Assembly (NCBI RefSeq): GCF_002288925.2
Contig: NW_022098031.1
Location: forward strand, 7,283,131 to 7,347,130
Direction of reading: 5' to 3'
DNA: 64,000 bases
From: Delphinapterus leucas
Taxonomy: Eukaryota > Chordata > Mammalia > Artiodactyla > Monodontidae
Shown here: positions 12,160 through 24,312 of the stretch, one piece after another
Layout of the letters: each line of letters opens with the position of its first letter
How positions within the stretch are numbered: position 1 is the stretch's first letter
Notes under the pieces: model-generated
Told to the model about the DNA's origin: nothing
What the model saw: the letters and a program-made list of their open reading frames with translations, nothing else
Databases searched by the model: none
Program-made: the position numbers and the translations under genes

Positions 12160-12500
12160 ACTGCTCACCAAAATCCACGTTCTCCTCTACTTCCTGGAAT
12201 AGAGTATAATTCCTATTCCCTTGATAGTTATGTGTGGTCACGTGACTAAGCTCTAGCCTGTAGAATATAAGCATTCCTCACTGTCAAGGTCAGCCCATAG
12301 ACATCTTTCATTGGCTCCTCCATGTTCTTTTTCCCTAAAATGAATCTTCCAGGATGACCTTGTATTGAACTCTTGTATTGAACATGTCAGAAACCCACCT
12401 GGGTCTCTGGATGACTGCATCCCCAAGTACCAGTTCTCACACCCAGTTCTGTTATGTGAGCAGGAAATACACTTCTATTGTTTTTGATCCGAATATATGT
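12160..12500. repeat. Old interspersed repeat, family uncertain
   Basis: Patterns such as tgtggtcacgtgactaagct, gggtctctggatgactgcat and gcaggaaatacacttctatt recur in old mammalian repeats. I cannot name the family with confidence; an LTR/MaLR-type origin is one possibility. No gene content is seen. Confidence 0.4.
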
Positions 12501-13693
12501 TTGGGTCTATTTTTTTTTTAAAGCAGTTAGCTTCTCTAATGCAGTCCTCAAATAGAATAAGAAAGAGATTACACTCAAATTGCCCTCATTTTGCGTTGTT
12601 ACAAACATATGTAAGTAATCATCTACTATATAATCCAATATACTTGCATCTAGCCTACTAAATCAAAATATGTAGCTATACTCAATTGGATAAGAGGATA
12701 ATCAGCTTCATTACAAAATTAAGACTTCTAAGAGATAATGTTGGTGAATAAGTTACCTAGTTTAGATATATGTGTTTGTGTAATTGGCTGGTAATGATAT
12801 CTGTGATTACTACTACTGATAAAGTAATCAATATAGGGGAAGTGTGTGGAATCCCAGTGAATGGAACATGACATTAGCTCAAAGTAATCAGCCCAGAAGG
12901 GAGCACACTTAGGGGCCTGATGCTGAAATGCAGTTTCCTTAAATTTGCATCATCACAGGGAAATGTTGCTAAAAAATGGAGGGGGGGGGGTGGAATTAGC
13001 AAATTTAAAGAATATGTCATGTATAACTAAATGTGTTTTATTAATCTTTTAGGAAGAAATTGTAGATGATATTTATCTTCTCTACTGTTGAGGTGGGGCT
13101 TGACATAAGAAATGAGTTAGGAATCAAGAAAAGACAATGGAGAAGAGAAGCGAATGAGGAAAGTTCAAGAAATGGATAAAAGATTGCCTATTGCACCTAT
13201 ACAGTTCTTCCTCCCATCCCTGCCCCCCCCAACACACATACCCTCCCCTCCTCCTTCTCTAATTTACGGGAGCTTGCAATGAAATATATTTTTAGGCATA
13301 CAAGAGAATATTTTTATAAGAAGGAGATTAAAATCAGACTATATTAGCTGATGCTAAAGTGCACTGATCTTAGCTGGCTTTGTTTTCACCTAAGATCCAA
13401 AACTACTTTTTAAAAGCTGCTCTGAATGCCTGTGAATGTTAGCTCTTAAATCTACTATGATGGGTGGCTTGCACACAAATACCCTATTTTACCATGAATT
13501 TTCTTTAAAAGCCATTGGTTTCTGGGTGCTTGAAACTTAGGAAAAAATAAAAAGCACAATCCTCAGACTTTTCAGAGCATCATATTCCAGTTTTCATTAA
13601 TTGAATATTCATTTAAAGCCAATAAATAGCCTACTACATTATTTCACCCTATATGGAGAAGATACTTTAACTGTCCCTTAGGGCACAGATTTT

Positions 13694-13885
13694 CTTTTTT
13701 CTTTTTCCGGTACGCGGGCCTCTCACTGTTGTGGCCTTTCCCGATGCGGAGCCTGCAGGCTCAGCGGCCATGGCTCACGGGCCCAGCCGCTCCGCGGCAT
13801 GTGGGATCTTCCCTGACCGGGGCACGAACCCGTGTCCCCTGCATCGGCAGGTGGACTCTCAACCACTGCGCCACCAGGCAAACCC
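13694..13885 (-). mobile_element. CHR SINE (young type), 15 bp target duplication
   Basis: Reverse-oriented full element ending gcgccaccaggcaaacc. Target copies are tagggcacagatttt (13679-13693) and tagggcatagatttt (13886-13900), one mismatch apart. Confidence 0.94.
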
Positions 13886-14001
13886 TAGGGCATAGATTTT
13901 TAAAGCAATTACTGAAATGCTTAATTAAGAAGTTTACTATTTTATCTATTTTTCTTTGTTATTCATTATTAAAAGACTTCAATGTGCTCTTTGTGGGAAG
14001 A

Positions 14002-14047
14002 TCCTATGGTTGAAGATTGAAAATTCCTATGGTGGAAGATTGAAAAT
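14002..14047. repeat. 23 bp tandem duplication
   Basis: The unit tcctatggttgaagattgaaaat is present twice in a row (14002-14024 and 14025-14047) with one T/G difference. Confidence 0.95.
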
Positions 14048-14204
14048 TCCACTAGCCCTCGGAGTACCATAGAATAAAGAGGCAACTACACAGGAGAGTT
14101 ATCTGTGTGAACCATGGGTCCATCTGGTCATTTCCTAGAGAAAATAAAGATATGATTCAGGCACTGGCAACTGTTGCCTGCAGCAGAGGCGAAAAGGAAG
14201 TTAC

Positions 14205-14536
14205 AGTCGGCCCTCCACATCCACGGTTTCTATATCAGTGGATTCAACCAACTGTAGATAAAATATATTTGGGATAAAAAATGCCAAAATTACAGAAAGT
14301 TCCAAAAGGCAAAACTTGAATTTGCTGCATACTGACAAATACTTACATAATATTTACATTGTATTTGGTATTATAAGTATTAATCTAGAGATGATTTAAA
14401 GTATCCTGGATGATGTACGCAGGTTATATGCAAATACTATGCCATTTTATATAAGAGATCTGAGCACTGGAGGATTTTCGTATTTGTGGGGGTTCCTGAA
14501 ACCAATCCCTGAAGGATACCAAGGGACAGCTATACT
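14205..14536 (+). mobile_element. MER2-type Tigger DNA transposon, nearly complete
   Basis: Begins cagtcggccctccacatcca and ends gataccaagggacagctata, which are the inverted termini of a TcMar/Tigger non-autonomous element. The interior is aaagttccaaaaggcaaaac...gccattttatataagagatc. TA dinucleotides flank it. About 330 bp, as expected for MER2. The family name is from memory. Confidence 0.8.
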
Positions 14537-14739
14537 TACTTGCAGCCCCACAAAATTACAAACATGAAGTTGTACAAAAAGGAGTCTCATAGTCCCTTGT
14601 CCTCCTGTTGCTTTTTTTTCCAGGAAGCCCTCTCCCAAAACTGACTTAGGCACCTATTTTCTGACCTCAAATAACACCTTGATAACACCCCTATTCGTAA
14701 TAAATATCATGATATTAATCAGAATTTTATCATGATACT

Positions 14740-14850
14740 ATCTTTCTCACTCACTGGACTTAGATCTGTAAGGAAATGAAGCATTCTTTTTACCCATCTT
14801 TTTATCCCCATAGCCTACTGCAGAATCTAGTTCAAAATAGGCACTCAATA
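14740..14850 (+). repeat. L2-like 3' fragment, split by the L1
   Basis: Reads tttttatccccatagcctac, then aggcactcaata. Its continuation, aggcactcaatagatgttcct, lies past the L1 at 21030-21075. This is an L2 tail cut by the L1 insertion. Confidence 0.6.
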
Positions 14851-14977
14851 TTGTAAGTTCAAGATGGCAGAGTAGAAGGACATGCGGTCACTCTCTCTTG
14901 CGAGAGCACCAGAATCATAACTAACTGCTGAACAATCATCAACAGGATGATGGAACTCACAAAAAAGATACCCTACA

Positions 14978-15280
14978 GGGCTTCCCTGGTGTGGCACATT
15001 GGTTGAGAATCTGCCTGCCAATTCAGGGGACACAGGTTCGAGCCCTGGTCTGGGAAGATCCCACATGCCGCGAAGCAACTAGGCCCATGAGCCACAACTA
15101 CTGAGCCTATGCATCTGGAGCTTGTGCTCCACAACAAGAGAGGCCGCAACAGTGAGAGGCCCGCGCACCGCGATGAAGAGTGGCCCCCGCTCGCCGCAAC
15201 TGGAGAAAGCCCTCGTGCAGAAACGAAGACCCAACACAGCCATAAATAAATAAATAAATAAATAAGTGAAATTAAGAAAA
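14978..15280 (+). mobile_element. CHR SINE, long subtype, nested in the L1 5' UTR
   Basis: Starts gggcttccctggtgtggcac, has an extended body (gcccccgctcgccgcaactg...cgaagacccaacacagccat) and a (aaat)n tail. Target copies aaaaaagataccctaca lie on each side (14961-14977 and about 15282-15298). Removing it restores continuous L1 5' UTR sequence. Confidence 0.94.
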
Positions 15281-16050
15281 AAAAAAAGATACCCTACATT
15301 CAAAGACAAAGGAGAAGCCACAGCGAGATGGTAGGAGGGGCTCAATCACAATAAAATCAAACCCCGTAACTGCTGGGTGGGTGACTCACAAACTGGAGAA
15401 CAATTATACCATGGAAGTCCATCCGCTGGAGTGAAGATTATGAGCCCCACGTCAGGTTTCCCAGCCTGGGGGTCTGACAGGGGGAGGAGGAATTCCCAGA
15501 GAATCAGACTTTGAAGGCTAGCAGGATTTGACTGCAGGACTTCAACAGGTCTGGGGCAAACAGAGACTCCACTCTTGGAGTGTGCGCATCAGGACCCAGG
15601 GGAAGGAGCAGTGACCCCATAGGAGACTGAACCAGACCTACCTGCTAGTGTCGCAGGGTCTCCTGCAGAGGTGGGGGGTGGCTGTGGCTCACCACAGGGA
15701 CGAGGACCCTGGCAGCAGAAGTTTTGGGAAGTACTCCTTGGTGTGAGCCCTCCCAGAGTCTGCCATTAGCCCACCAACGGTCCTGTAGGCTCCAGTGCTG
15801 GGTCACCTCAAGCCAAATGATCAACAGGGAAGGAACTCAGCCCCACCCATCAGCACACAAGCAGATTAAAGTTTTACTGAGCTCTGCCCACCAGAGCAAC
15901 AGCCAGCTCTACCCACAACCAGTCCCTCCTATCAGGAAGCTTGCACAAGCCTGTTAGATAGCCTCATTCACCAGAGGGCAGACAGCAGAAGCAAGAAGAA
16001 CTACAATACTGAAGCCTGCAGAAGGAAAACCACATTCACAGAAAGACAAA

Positions 16051-16941
16051 ATGAAAAGGCAGAGGACTATGTACCAAATGAAGGAACAAGATAAAACCCC
16101 AGAAAAACAACTAAATGAAGTGGAGAGAGGCAACCTTCCAGAAAAACATATTCAGAATAATGATGGTGAAGATGATCCAGGAGTTCAGAAAAAGAATGGA
16201 GGCAAATCGAGAAGATGCAAGAAATGTTTAACAAAGACCTAGAAGAATTAAAGAACAAACAAACAGAGATAACAATACAATAAGTGAAATGAAAAATACA
16301 CTAGAAGGAATCAATAGCAGAATAACTGAGGCAGAAGAATGGATAAGTGAACTGGAAGACAGAATGGGGGAAATCACTGCCACAGAACAGAATAAAAAAA
16401 AAGAAATGAAGACAACCTAAGAGACCTCTGGGACAACAGTAAACACACCAACATTCCCATTATAGGGGTCCCAGAAGGAGAAGAGAGAGAGAAAGGAACT
16501 GAGAAAATATTTGAAGAGATTATAGTTGAAAACTTCCCTAATATGGGAAAGGAAATAGCCACCCAAGTCCAGGAAGCACAGAGTCCCAGGCAGGATAAAC
16601 CCAAGAGAAGCACACTGAGACACATAGTAATCAAACTGACATAAATAAAAGACATGGAAAAATTATTAAAAGCAACAAGGGAATAACAACAAATAACACA
16701 CAAGGGAACTCCCATAAGGTTAACAACTGATTTCTCAGCAGAAACTCTACAAGCCAGAAGAGAGTGGCATGATATATTTAAAGTAATGAAAGGGAAGAAC
16801 CTACAACCAAGATTACTCTACCCGGCAAGGATCTCATTCAGATTTGATGGAGAAATCAAAAGCTTTACAGACAAGCAAAAGCTAAGAGAATTCAGCACCA
16901 CCAAACCAGCTCCACAAAAAATGCTAAAGGAACTTCTTTAA
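16051..16941 (+). pseudogene. L1 ORF1 remnant (RNA-binding protein)
   Basis: Opens with MKRQRTMYQMKEQDK, matching the start of the ORF1 in the other L1 of this window (MRRQRNIQQMKEQGK). The frame is lost near 16190, where KKNGGKSRRCKKC replaces the expected WRQIEKMQEMFNKDLEEL. A further stop follows ...HIVIKLT near 16641. In an active element this protein is a coiled-coil trimer that coats L1 RNA; here it is dead. Confidence 0.9.
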
Positions 16942-16999
16942 GTGGGAAACACAAGAGAAGAAAAGGACCTACAAAAGCAAACCCAAAACAATTAAGAAA

Positions 17000-19900
17000 A
17001 TGGCAATAGGAATATATGCATCGATAATTACATTAAATTTGAATGGATTAAATGCTCCAAACAAAACACACAGGCTCGCTGAATGGATACCAAAACAAGA
17101 CCCATATATATGCTGTCTACAAGAGACCCACTTCAGACCTAGGGACACATTCAGACTGAAAGTGAGGGGATGGAAAAAGATATTCCATGCAAATGGAGAT
17201 CAAAATAAAGCAGAAGTAGCAATACTCATATTAGATAAAATAGACTTTAAAATAAAGAATGTTACAAGAGACAAGGAAGGACACTACATAGTGATCAAGG
17301 GATCAATCCAAGAAGAAAATATAACAATTATAAATATATATGCACCCAACATAGGAGCACCTCAACACATAAGGCAAATGCTAACAGCTATAAAAGAGGA
17401 AATCGACAGTAACACAATAATAGTGAGGGACTTTGTAACACCTCACTTACACCAATGGACAGATCATCCAGACAGAAAATTAATAAGAAAACACAAGCTT
17501 TAAATGACACAATAGACCAGATAGATTTAATTGATATTTATAGGACATTCCTTCCAAAAACAGCAGATTACGCTTTCTTCTCAAGTGGACATGGAACATT
17601 CTCCAGGATAGATCACATCTTGAGTCACAAATCAAGCCTCAGTAAATTGAAGAAAACTGAAATCATATCAAGCATCTTCTCCGACCACAACTCTAAGAGG
17701 TTAGAAATCAATTACAGGGAAAAAGACGTACAAAACACAAACACATGGAGGCTAAACAATACGTTACTAAAAAACCAAGAGGTCACTGAAGAAAACAAAG
17801 AGGAAATCAAAAAATACCTAGAAACAAATGACAATGGAAACACAACCTATCCAAAACCTATGGGATGCAGCAAAAGGAGTTCTAAGAGGGAAGTTTACAG
17901 TAATACAGTCCTACCTCAAGAAACAAGAAAAATCTCAAAGAAACAATCTAACCTTACACCTAAAGGAACTAGAGAAAGAAGAACAAACAAAACCCAAAGT
18001 TAGTAGAAGGAAAGAAATCATAAAGATCAGAGCAGAAATAAATGAAATAGAAACAAAGAAAACAATAGCAAGGATCAATAAAACTAAAAGCTGGTTATTT
18101 GAGAAGATAAACAAAATTGATAAACCTTTAGCCAGACTCATCAAGTAAAAGGGAGAGAGGACTCAAATCAATAATATTAGAAATGGAAAACGAGAAGTTA
18201 CAGCAGACACCAAAGAAACACAAAGCATCATTAGAGATTACTACATGCAACTCTATGCCAATAAAATGGACAACCTGGATGTAATGGACAAATTCTTCGA
18301 AAGGTATAACCTTCCAAGACTGAACCAGGAAGAAACAGAAAATATGAGCAGACCAGTCACAAGTAATGATATTGAAACTGTGATTAAAAATTTTCCAACA
18401 AACAAAATCCAGGACCAGATCGCTTCACAGGTGAATTCTATCAAACATTTAGACAAGAGCTAACACCCATCCTTCTCAAACTCTTCCAAAATATAGCAGA
18501 GGGAGGAACTCTCCCATACTCATCCTACGAGGCCATCACCCTGATACCAAAACCAGACAAATATATTACAAAAAAAGAAACTTACAGAGCAATATCACTG
18601 CTGAATATAGATACAAAAATCCTCAACAAAATGCTAGCAAACAGAATCCAACAACACATTAAAAGGATTATATACCATGATCAAGTGGGATTTATCCCAG
18701 GGATGCAAGGATTCTTCAGTATATGCAATTCAATCAATGTGACACACCATATTAACAAATTGAAGAATAAAAACCATATGATCATCTCGATAGATGCAGA
18801 AAAAGCTTTTGACAAAATTCAACACCCATTTACGATAAAAACTCTCCTGAAAGTGGGCATAGAGTGAACCTACCTCAACATAATAAAGGCCATATATGAC
18901 AAACCCACAGCAAACATCCTTCTCAATTGTGAAAAACTGAAAGCATTTCCTCTAAGATCAGGAACAAGATAAGGATGTCCACTCTCGCTACTATTATTCA
19001 ACAGTGGAATTCCAACAGTTGGAAGTCTTAGCCACAGCAATCAGAGAAGAAAAAGAAATAAAAGGAACCCAAACTGGAAAAAAAGTAAAACTCTCACTGT
19101 TTGCAGATGACATGATACTATATATATAGATAATCCTAAAGGTGCCACCAGAAAACTACTAGAGCTAATCAATGAATTTGGTAAAGTAGCAGGATACAAA
19201 ATTAATGCACAGAAATCTCTTGCATTCCAATACACTAACAACGAAAGATAAATTAAGGAAACAATCCCATCCACCATTGTAACAAAAAGAATAAAATACC
19301 TAGGAATAAACCTACCTAAGGAGGTAAAACACCTGTACTCAGAAAACTATAAAACACTGATGAAAGAAATCTAAGATGACACAAACAGATGGAGAGATAT
19401 ACCATGTTATTGGATTGGAAGAATCAATATTGTGAAAATGACTATTCTATCCATAGCAATCTACAGATTCAATGCAATCCCTATCAAATTACCAGTGGCA
19501 TTTTTTACAGAACTAGAATAAAAAGTCTTAAAATTTGTATGGAGACACAAAAGACCCCAAATAGCCAAAGCAATCTTCAGGGAAAAAAACAAGAGCTGGA
19601 GGAATCAGACTCTCTGGCTTCATACTCTACTACAAAGCTATAGTAATCAAGACAATATGGTACTGGCACAAAAACAGAAATATAGATCAATGGAATAGGT
19701 TAGAAAGCCCAGACATAAACCCATGCACCTATGGTCAGCTAATCTATGACAAAGGAGGCAAAGATATACAATGGAGAAAACACAGTCTCTTCAATAAGTG
19801 TTGCTGGGAAAAGTGGACAGTTACATGTAAAAGAATGAAATTAGAACACTCCCTAACACCACACACAAAAATAAACTCAAAATGGATTAAAGACCTAAAT

Positions 19901-20794
19901 GTAAAACCAGACACTATCAAACTCTTAGAGGAAAACACAGGAAGAACATTCTTTGACATAAATCATAGCAAGATCTTTTTTGAAACCACCTCCTAGAATA
20001 ATGGAAATAAAAACAAAAATAAACAAATGGGACCCAGTGAAACTTAAAAGCTTTTGCACAGCAAAGGAAACTATAAACAAGATGAAAAGACAGCCCTCAG
20101 AATGGGAGAAAATATTTGCAAACGAATCAACAGACAAAGGATTAATCTCCAAAATATATAAATAGCTCATGCAGCTCAATATCAAAAAAACAAACAACCC
20201 AATCCAAAAATGGGCAGAAGACCTAAATAGACATTTCTCCAAAGAAGACGTACAGATGGCCAAGAGGCACGTGAAAAGCTGCTCAACATCACTAATTATT
20301 GGATAAATGCAAATCAAAACTGCAGTGAGGTATCACCTCACACCAGCTAGAATGGGCATCATCAGAAAATCTACAAAAAACAAATGCTGGAGAGGGTGTG
20401 GAGAAAAGGGAACACTCTTGCACTGTTGGTGGGAATGTAAATTGATACAGCCACTATGGAAAACAGTATGGAGGTTCCTTAGAAAACTAAAAATAGAATT
20501 AACATATGACCCAGCAATCCCACTACTGGGCATATACCCTTAAAAAAACATAATTCAAAAAGACACATGCACCCCAATGTTCACTGCAGTGCTATTTACA
20601 ATAGCCAGGTCATAGAACCTAAGTGCCCATCAACAGATGAATGGATAAAGAAGATGTGTTACATATATACAATGGAATATCACTCAGCCATAAAAAGGAA
20701 CGAAATTCGGTCAATTGGAGAGACGTGGATGGACCTAGAGACTGTCATACAGAGTGAAGTAAGTCAGAAAGAGGAAAAAAATATCGTATATTAA
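17000..20794 (+). pseudogene. L1 ORF2 remnant (endonuclease/reverse transcriptase)
   Basis: About 1,265 codons long, close to a normal ORF2, but split into many frames. The endonuclease part is readable from 17000 (NLNGLNAP...CCLQETHF...NIYAPN). The frame breaks near 17440, again near 17830 and 18400, with stops at about 18146 and 18865. The reverse transcriptase core includes [13 protein letters not shown] (18790) and FADDM (19100), followed at once by a stop. The C-terminal Cys-rich segment [18 protein letters not shown] is intact at about 20384-20437. Confidence 0.93.
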
Positions 20795-20908
20795 TGTATA
20801 TATGTGGAATCTAGAAAAATGGTACAGGTGAACCAATTTGCAAGGCAGAAATAGAGACATAGATGTAGAGAACAAACATATGGCCACCAAGGGGGAAAAC
20901 TTAGCGGT

Positions 20909-20936
20909 GGGGGTGGGGAAGGTGGGATGAATTGGG
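20909..20936 (+). other. G-quadruplex motif in L1 3' UTR
   Basis: Four G runs (20909-20913, 20915-20918, 20924-20926, 20934-20936) with loops of 1, 5 and 7 bases fit the G3+N1-7 pattern. It lies just upstream of the 3' tail, where L1 elements usually carry a G-rich tract. Confidence 0.75.
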
Positions 20937-21929
20937 AGGTTGGGATTGACATATATGCACTAATATGTATAAAATCAAAAACTAATAAGAACCTGCTGTA
21001 TAAAAAGATAATTATAAAATTAAAAAAACAGGCACTCAATAGATGTTCCTCAAAACTAAATTAAATTATGGTAATAATGTCAGTTCTTAAAAATAAGCAC
21101 ATTTTACAAATATATTAAAACTTAAACAGAACCATATTTTTTAAATTAAGAATTTTCTAACGTTAAACGATACCAGCAGGATGGAAAAATTCTATTGGAG
21201 TGATCTTTGTAGTATTTTTGCTCATCTTGTTTATTAATGATACACATGATAGAAAACAAGAAGGCCATGGCTAACTAGCCAATAGCTTTGAATAAGTTAG
21301 CCTATAATAAAGTAAAATAGCTTTATAGCCAGTGAGAAAGCAGAGGCATTATACAACATCTCTATTCTTTTTTTCTCTGATTAATAAATAACTGTCCTAC
21401 TCTCCTTTATGTGTTATTTTATACCATGCATTTAAATAAATTGAGGGAGGGCTTGGAAATCTCTTTCTCCTGGTCAGTAAATTGACAAGAGTGAATTACA
21501 TGATCTCTAAGTTCCCTCCTTCTGTAAACATTTAATAATTAAAAATAAAGCATCCAGAAATAATTTTTGCAACTTGTATAGTTCCACTACCACCACCACA
21601 ACCATCCTTTTTTCTCCACACACAAACTTGTTTCTTCATTTCCCAACATAATTTCTCAAGATATCAGCCATGATCTAAATTCAGAGGGTCCTCTAGGCAC
21701 TCAGTAATGTTAAGAAGCAAAGTCAATGTTTGGCCTTTAGTTGGAGAAGTCAACAGATGTTAGCTATTTTCCTCAAAAATGAAAAAGTCCTTAGCTTTAC
21801 AACCAAAGTCAACTAATTTATTTAATTTTATTTTTTAGAAAACTATCAATTAGTATAAGCTATACTATATTGAGGAATTACTGTATTCCGCCTACAGTGC
21901 GTTGTTATGGGATGACATGTTTGTTTCAG

Positions 21930-22105
21930 TTTATTATCCTTAAGAGCTTCAAGATCAGTACTATTATGCCTTTTTTTTTTTTAAGATAAAGAAGCTAAAG
22001 TTTACAGAAGAGAAGCACCTTGCTGAGCTCACCCAGCTAATAAGTGGTAGGGATGGAATTCAAAGCCAGGACTGACAAGAAAGCTCCCCCTGGTTCCCCT
22101 GCATG
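21930..22105 (+). repeat. MIR SINE
   Basis: Reads agataaagaagctaaagttt, then caccttgctgagctcaccca and gctaataagtggtagggatg, the forward MIR core and 3' part. Confidence 0.8.
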
Positions 22106-22289
22106 AGTCTACCTCCCCAAATCCCATTTGAAATAGGTTAAAGGCTTTCTTTCTCCCTTTCTTTAACATCTGTTTACATGTCATGATCACAGCACTCATC
22201 ACCCTTAGACCAGAAGCGCAAATAAATAGCTAATAAAATCTCAGGGCTATGAAGGGAAATTAAGCAATATTAGGGAAAGGAGATTTATG

Positions 22290-22680
22290 GGGGAACAATT
22301 TAAATCAGGTGTTTAGGGAAAGGCCTCCCTGAAGACACCTGCATGAAATGAGAGAACAGGCTGAGTGAATCTGGCAGGAGGCGAATTCTGATTGAGGAAA
22401 CAGCAAGTTCAAAAGTCCTGAGACAGGAACAAATTTGGGATCTTGAAAGATAATAAAAGGGACTTTGTGGCTGAAGTGGAATAAGCCTGAGACAAAGAGT
22501 AGGGCCTGAGGTTGCAGAGGTTGGTGGTGCTAGATCATGAAGGCTCTAAATAATAAGGGCTTCAGGTCATTTTTCTACAGGTGATGGGAAGCCACCAAAA
22601 GTTTTTGAGCTGGGAAATGACATGATCTGATTTATATTCTAAAAGGGTGACTCTAGCTGGAAGAGAGAGCAAACTCAAAT
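22290..22680 (-). repeat. L2 LINE fragment
   Basis: Reverse L2 text: aggcctccctgaagacacct, agtcctgagacaggaacaaa, tagatcatgaaggctctaaa, gatgggaagccaccaaaagt and gacatgatctgatttatatt, in the expected order. Confidence 0.85.
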
Positions 22681-23864
22681 TGCCACATGGTCTTCCAAGA
22701 TGAGAATGAAGTGAAATATGATTTTCCAGTTGATCTTCTCTCTCTTACTATACAGACTATGCTTATGAGAAATATATAACCTCTTGAGTGAAATCGATGA
22801 CATGAAAACAGACATAATGCTTTGTTTTGTTTTGTTTTTAAGGCAGGCTATGCATGCGATTTGTTTTAGAAACAGTTTCTTATGCAGGTATCAGAAAAAA
22901 AAATTCCAAAAGCTTATCCATGCATTATTTGTTGTTGCTCAATTGCTAAAAACAGCATCAGATGATATGGGAAGGTTATGGAGAAATCATTTAAACAATG
23001 AACACATTTTAAAAGAATATATAGTATATATACAGGAAGCTGTATATTCCATTTTGAGTTAATTAGAAGATTTATTCCAGAATTTAAATACAGAAAGTAG
23101 CCTGAAAGAACACCAGAAAAATTATCCACGTAGCTTATAATTTCCATGGAAAATACAATGCTTAGAGTTGGTATGGAATTCTGCTTTCTGGGCAGTGAAA
23201 TTTTCCAGTGCTCTATAGAGCCACATGGGAGTAGAACGAATAAAAATTACAGCATGACTTTGCCGAATTTGAGTTTACTGACATCAGGATATCAAATCAT
23301 TAACCTAAAGGTCCATAAATCAGTGGAGCTTCTAACTTTCTATAAGCCTGCTTTTTTAGAGAAATGTGTGAATAACAGGAAACTAGGAAAGAGAAAAACA
23401 TCACTCAAACCAAGTCACTTAAAAATAACTGGGTATATCTCCTCTTGTCTAATATTTATGTCAAAGTTTTGTCTTTTATATAGATTTTATTACATTGTAT
23501 GTAAGTTTATATATTTAACTTAAAGTAATTTTCCATATTATTAGGAATTCTTCATAATTACTTTCAAATTAGTTCTAAGAATATTCTGTTGGGAAGATAA
23601 GTGTAGTTCACCATTGTTGAGTATTTTGGGTATATACATTTTTCATATCTTAAGTAACAGACCTATGAATATCTTTGTGCACAATGCTTTTACATATTCT
23701 GGATGATTTTCTTTGGATGGAACACCCAAATTCGAATTCTCATGTTACTAGTTATAACATATTGTGGTTCCTGGCAAATCTGAGTTCATGTTTTCAGGCA
23801 TCATCAATCAGCCACAGGTCTCAGACAAAGGAAAAAAAGGCAGTCACTGTGGTGGCCAACACAG

Positions 23865-24312
23865 AGTCAGCACTCCCTATGTGCCAGTCCCTATGCCAAG
23901 TGCTACACATACATTATGTTATTAGAGCCTCATGACAGTCTTCTGAGATTAGCAACATTACTATCCTCATCATACAGATCAAAACTGAGGCTCAAGGGGC
24001 TTCCCTGGTGGCGCAGTGGTTGAGAGTCCGCCTGCCGATGCAGGGGACACGGGTTCGTGCGCTGGTCCAGGAAGGTCCCACACGCTGCAGAGCGGCTGGG
24101 CCCGTGAGCCATGGCCGCTGAGCCTGCGCGTCCGGAGCCTGTGCTCCGCAACGGGAGAGGCCACAACAGTGAGAGGCCCAAAACAAACAAAAAAATCAAC
24201 AACTGAGGCTCAAAAAGGTTACTCAACCTCTCCATGGTCATACTGCAAATAAGGATGTTGCTGTTATTTGAATCCAATCTTCCTGCTCCGAGCCCGTGAC
24301 ATTCTTAACCAC
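23865..24312 (+). repeat. MIR SINE split by a CHR SINE
   Basis: The left half (23865-23995) runs from ctatgtgccagtccctatgc to aaaactgaggctcaa. The right half (24201-24312) runs from aactgaggctcaaaaaggtt to cattcttaaccactattc. This is a nearly complete MIR once the SINE is removed. Confidence 0.9.
23996..24200 (+). mobile_element. CHR SINE (young type) inserted in MIR
   Basis: Complete head and body with an A/C-rich tail. Target copies are aactgaggctcaa at 23983-23995 and 24201-24213, with no mismatch, indicating a young insertion. Confidence 0.95.

Larger units (their letters stand above)
14851..21029 (+). mobile_element. Nearly full-length L1 retrotransposon (inactive)
   Basis: About 6.18 kb including a 303 bp SINE. 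Order: 5' UTR from ttgtaagttcaagatggcag; ORF1 remnant (16051-16941); ORF2 remnant (17000-20794); 3' UTR with a G-rich tract; A-rich tail. It is flanked by 12 bp target copies aggcactcaata at 14839-14850 and 21030-21041. Both frames carry stops and frameshifts, so it cannot move by itself. It is antisense to TRHDE inside the largest intron. Confidence 0.96.
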
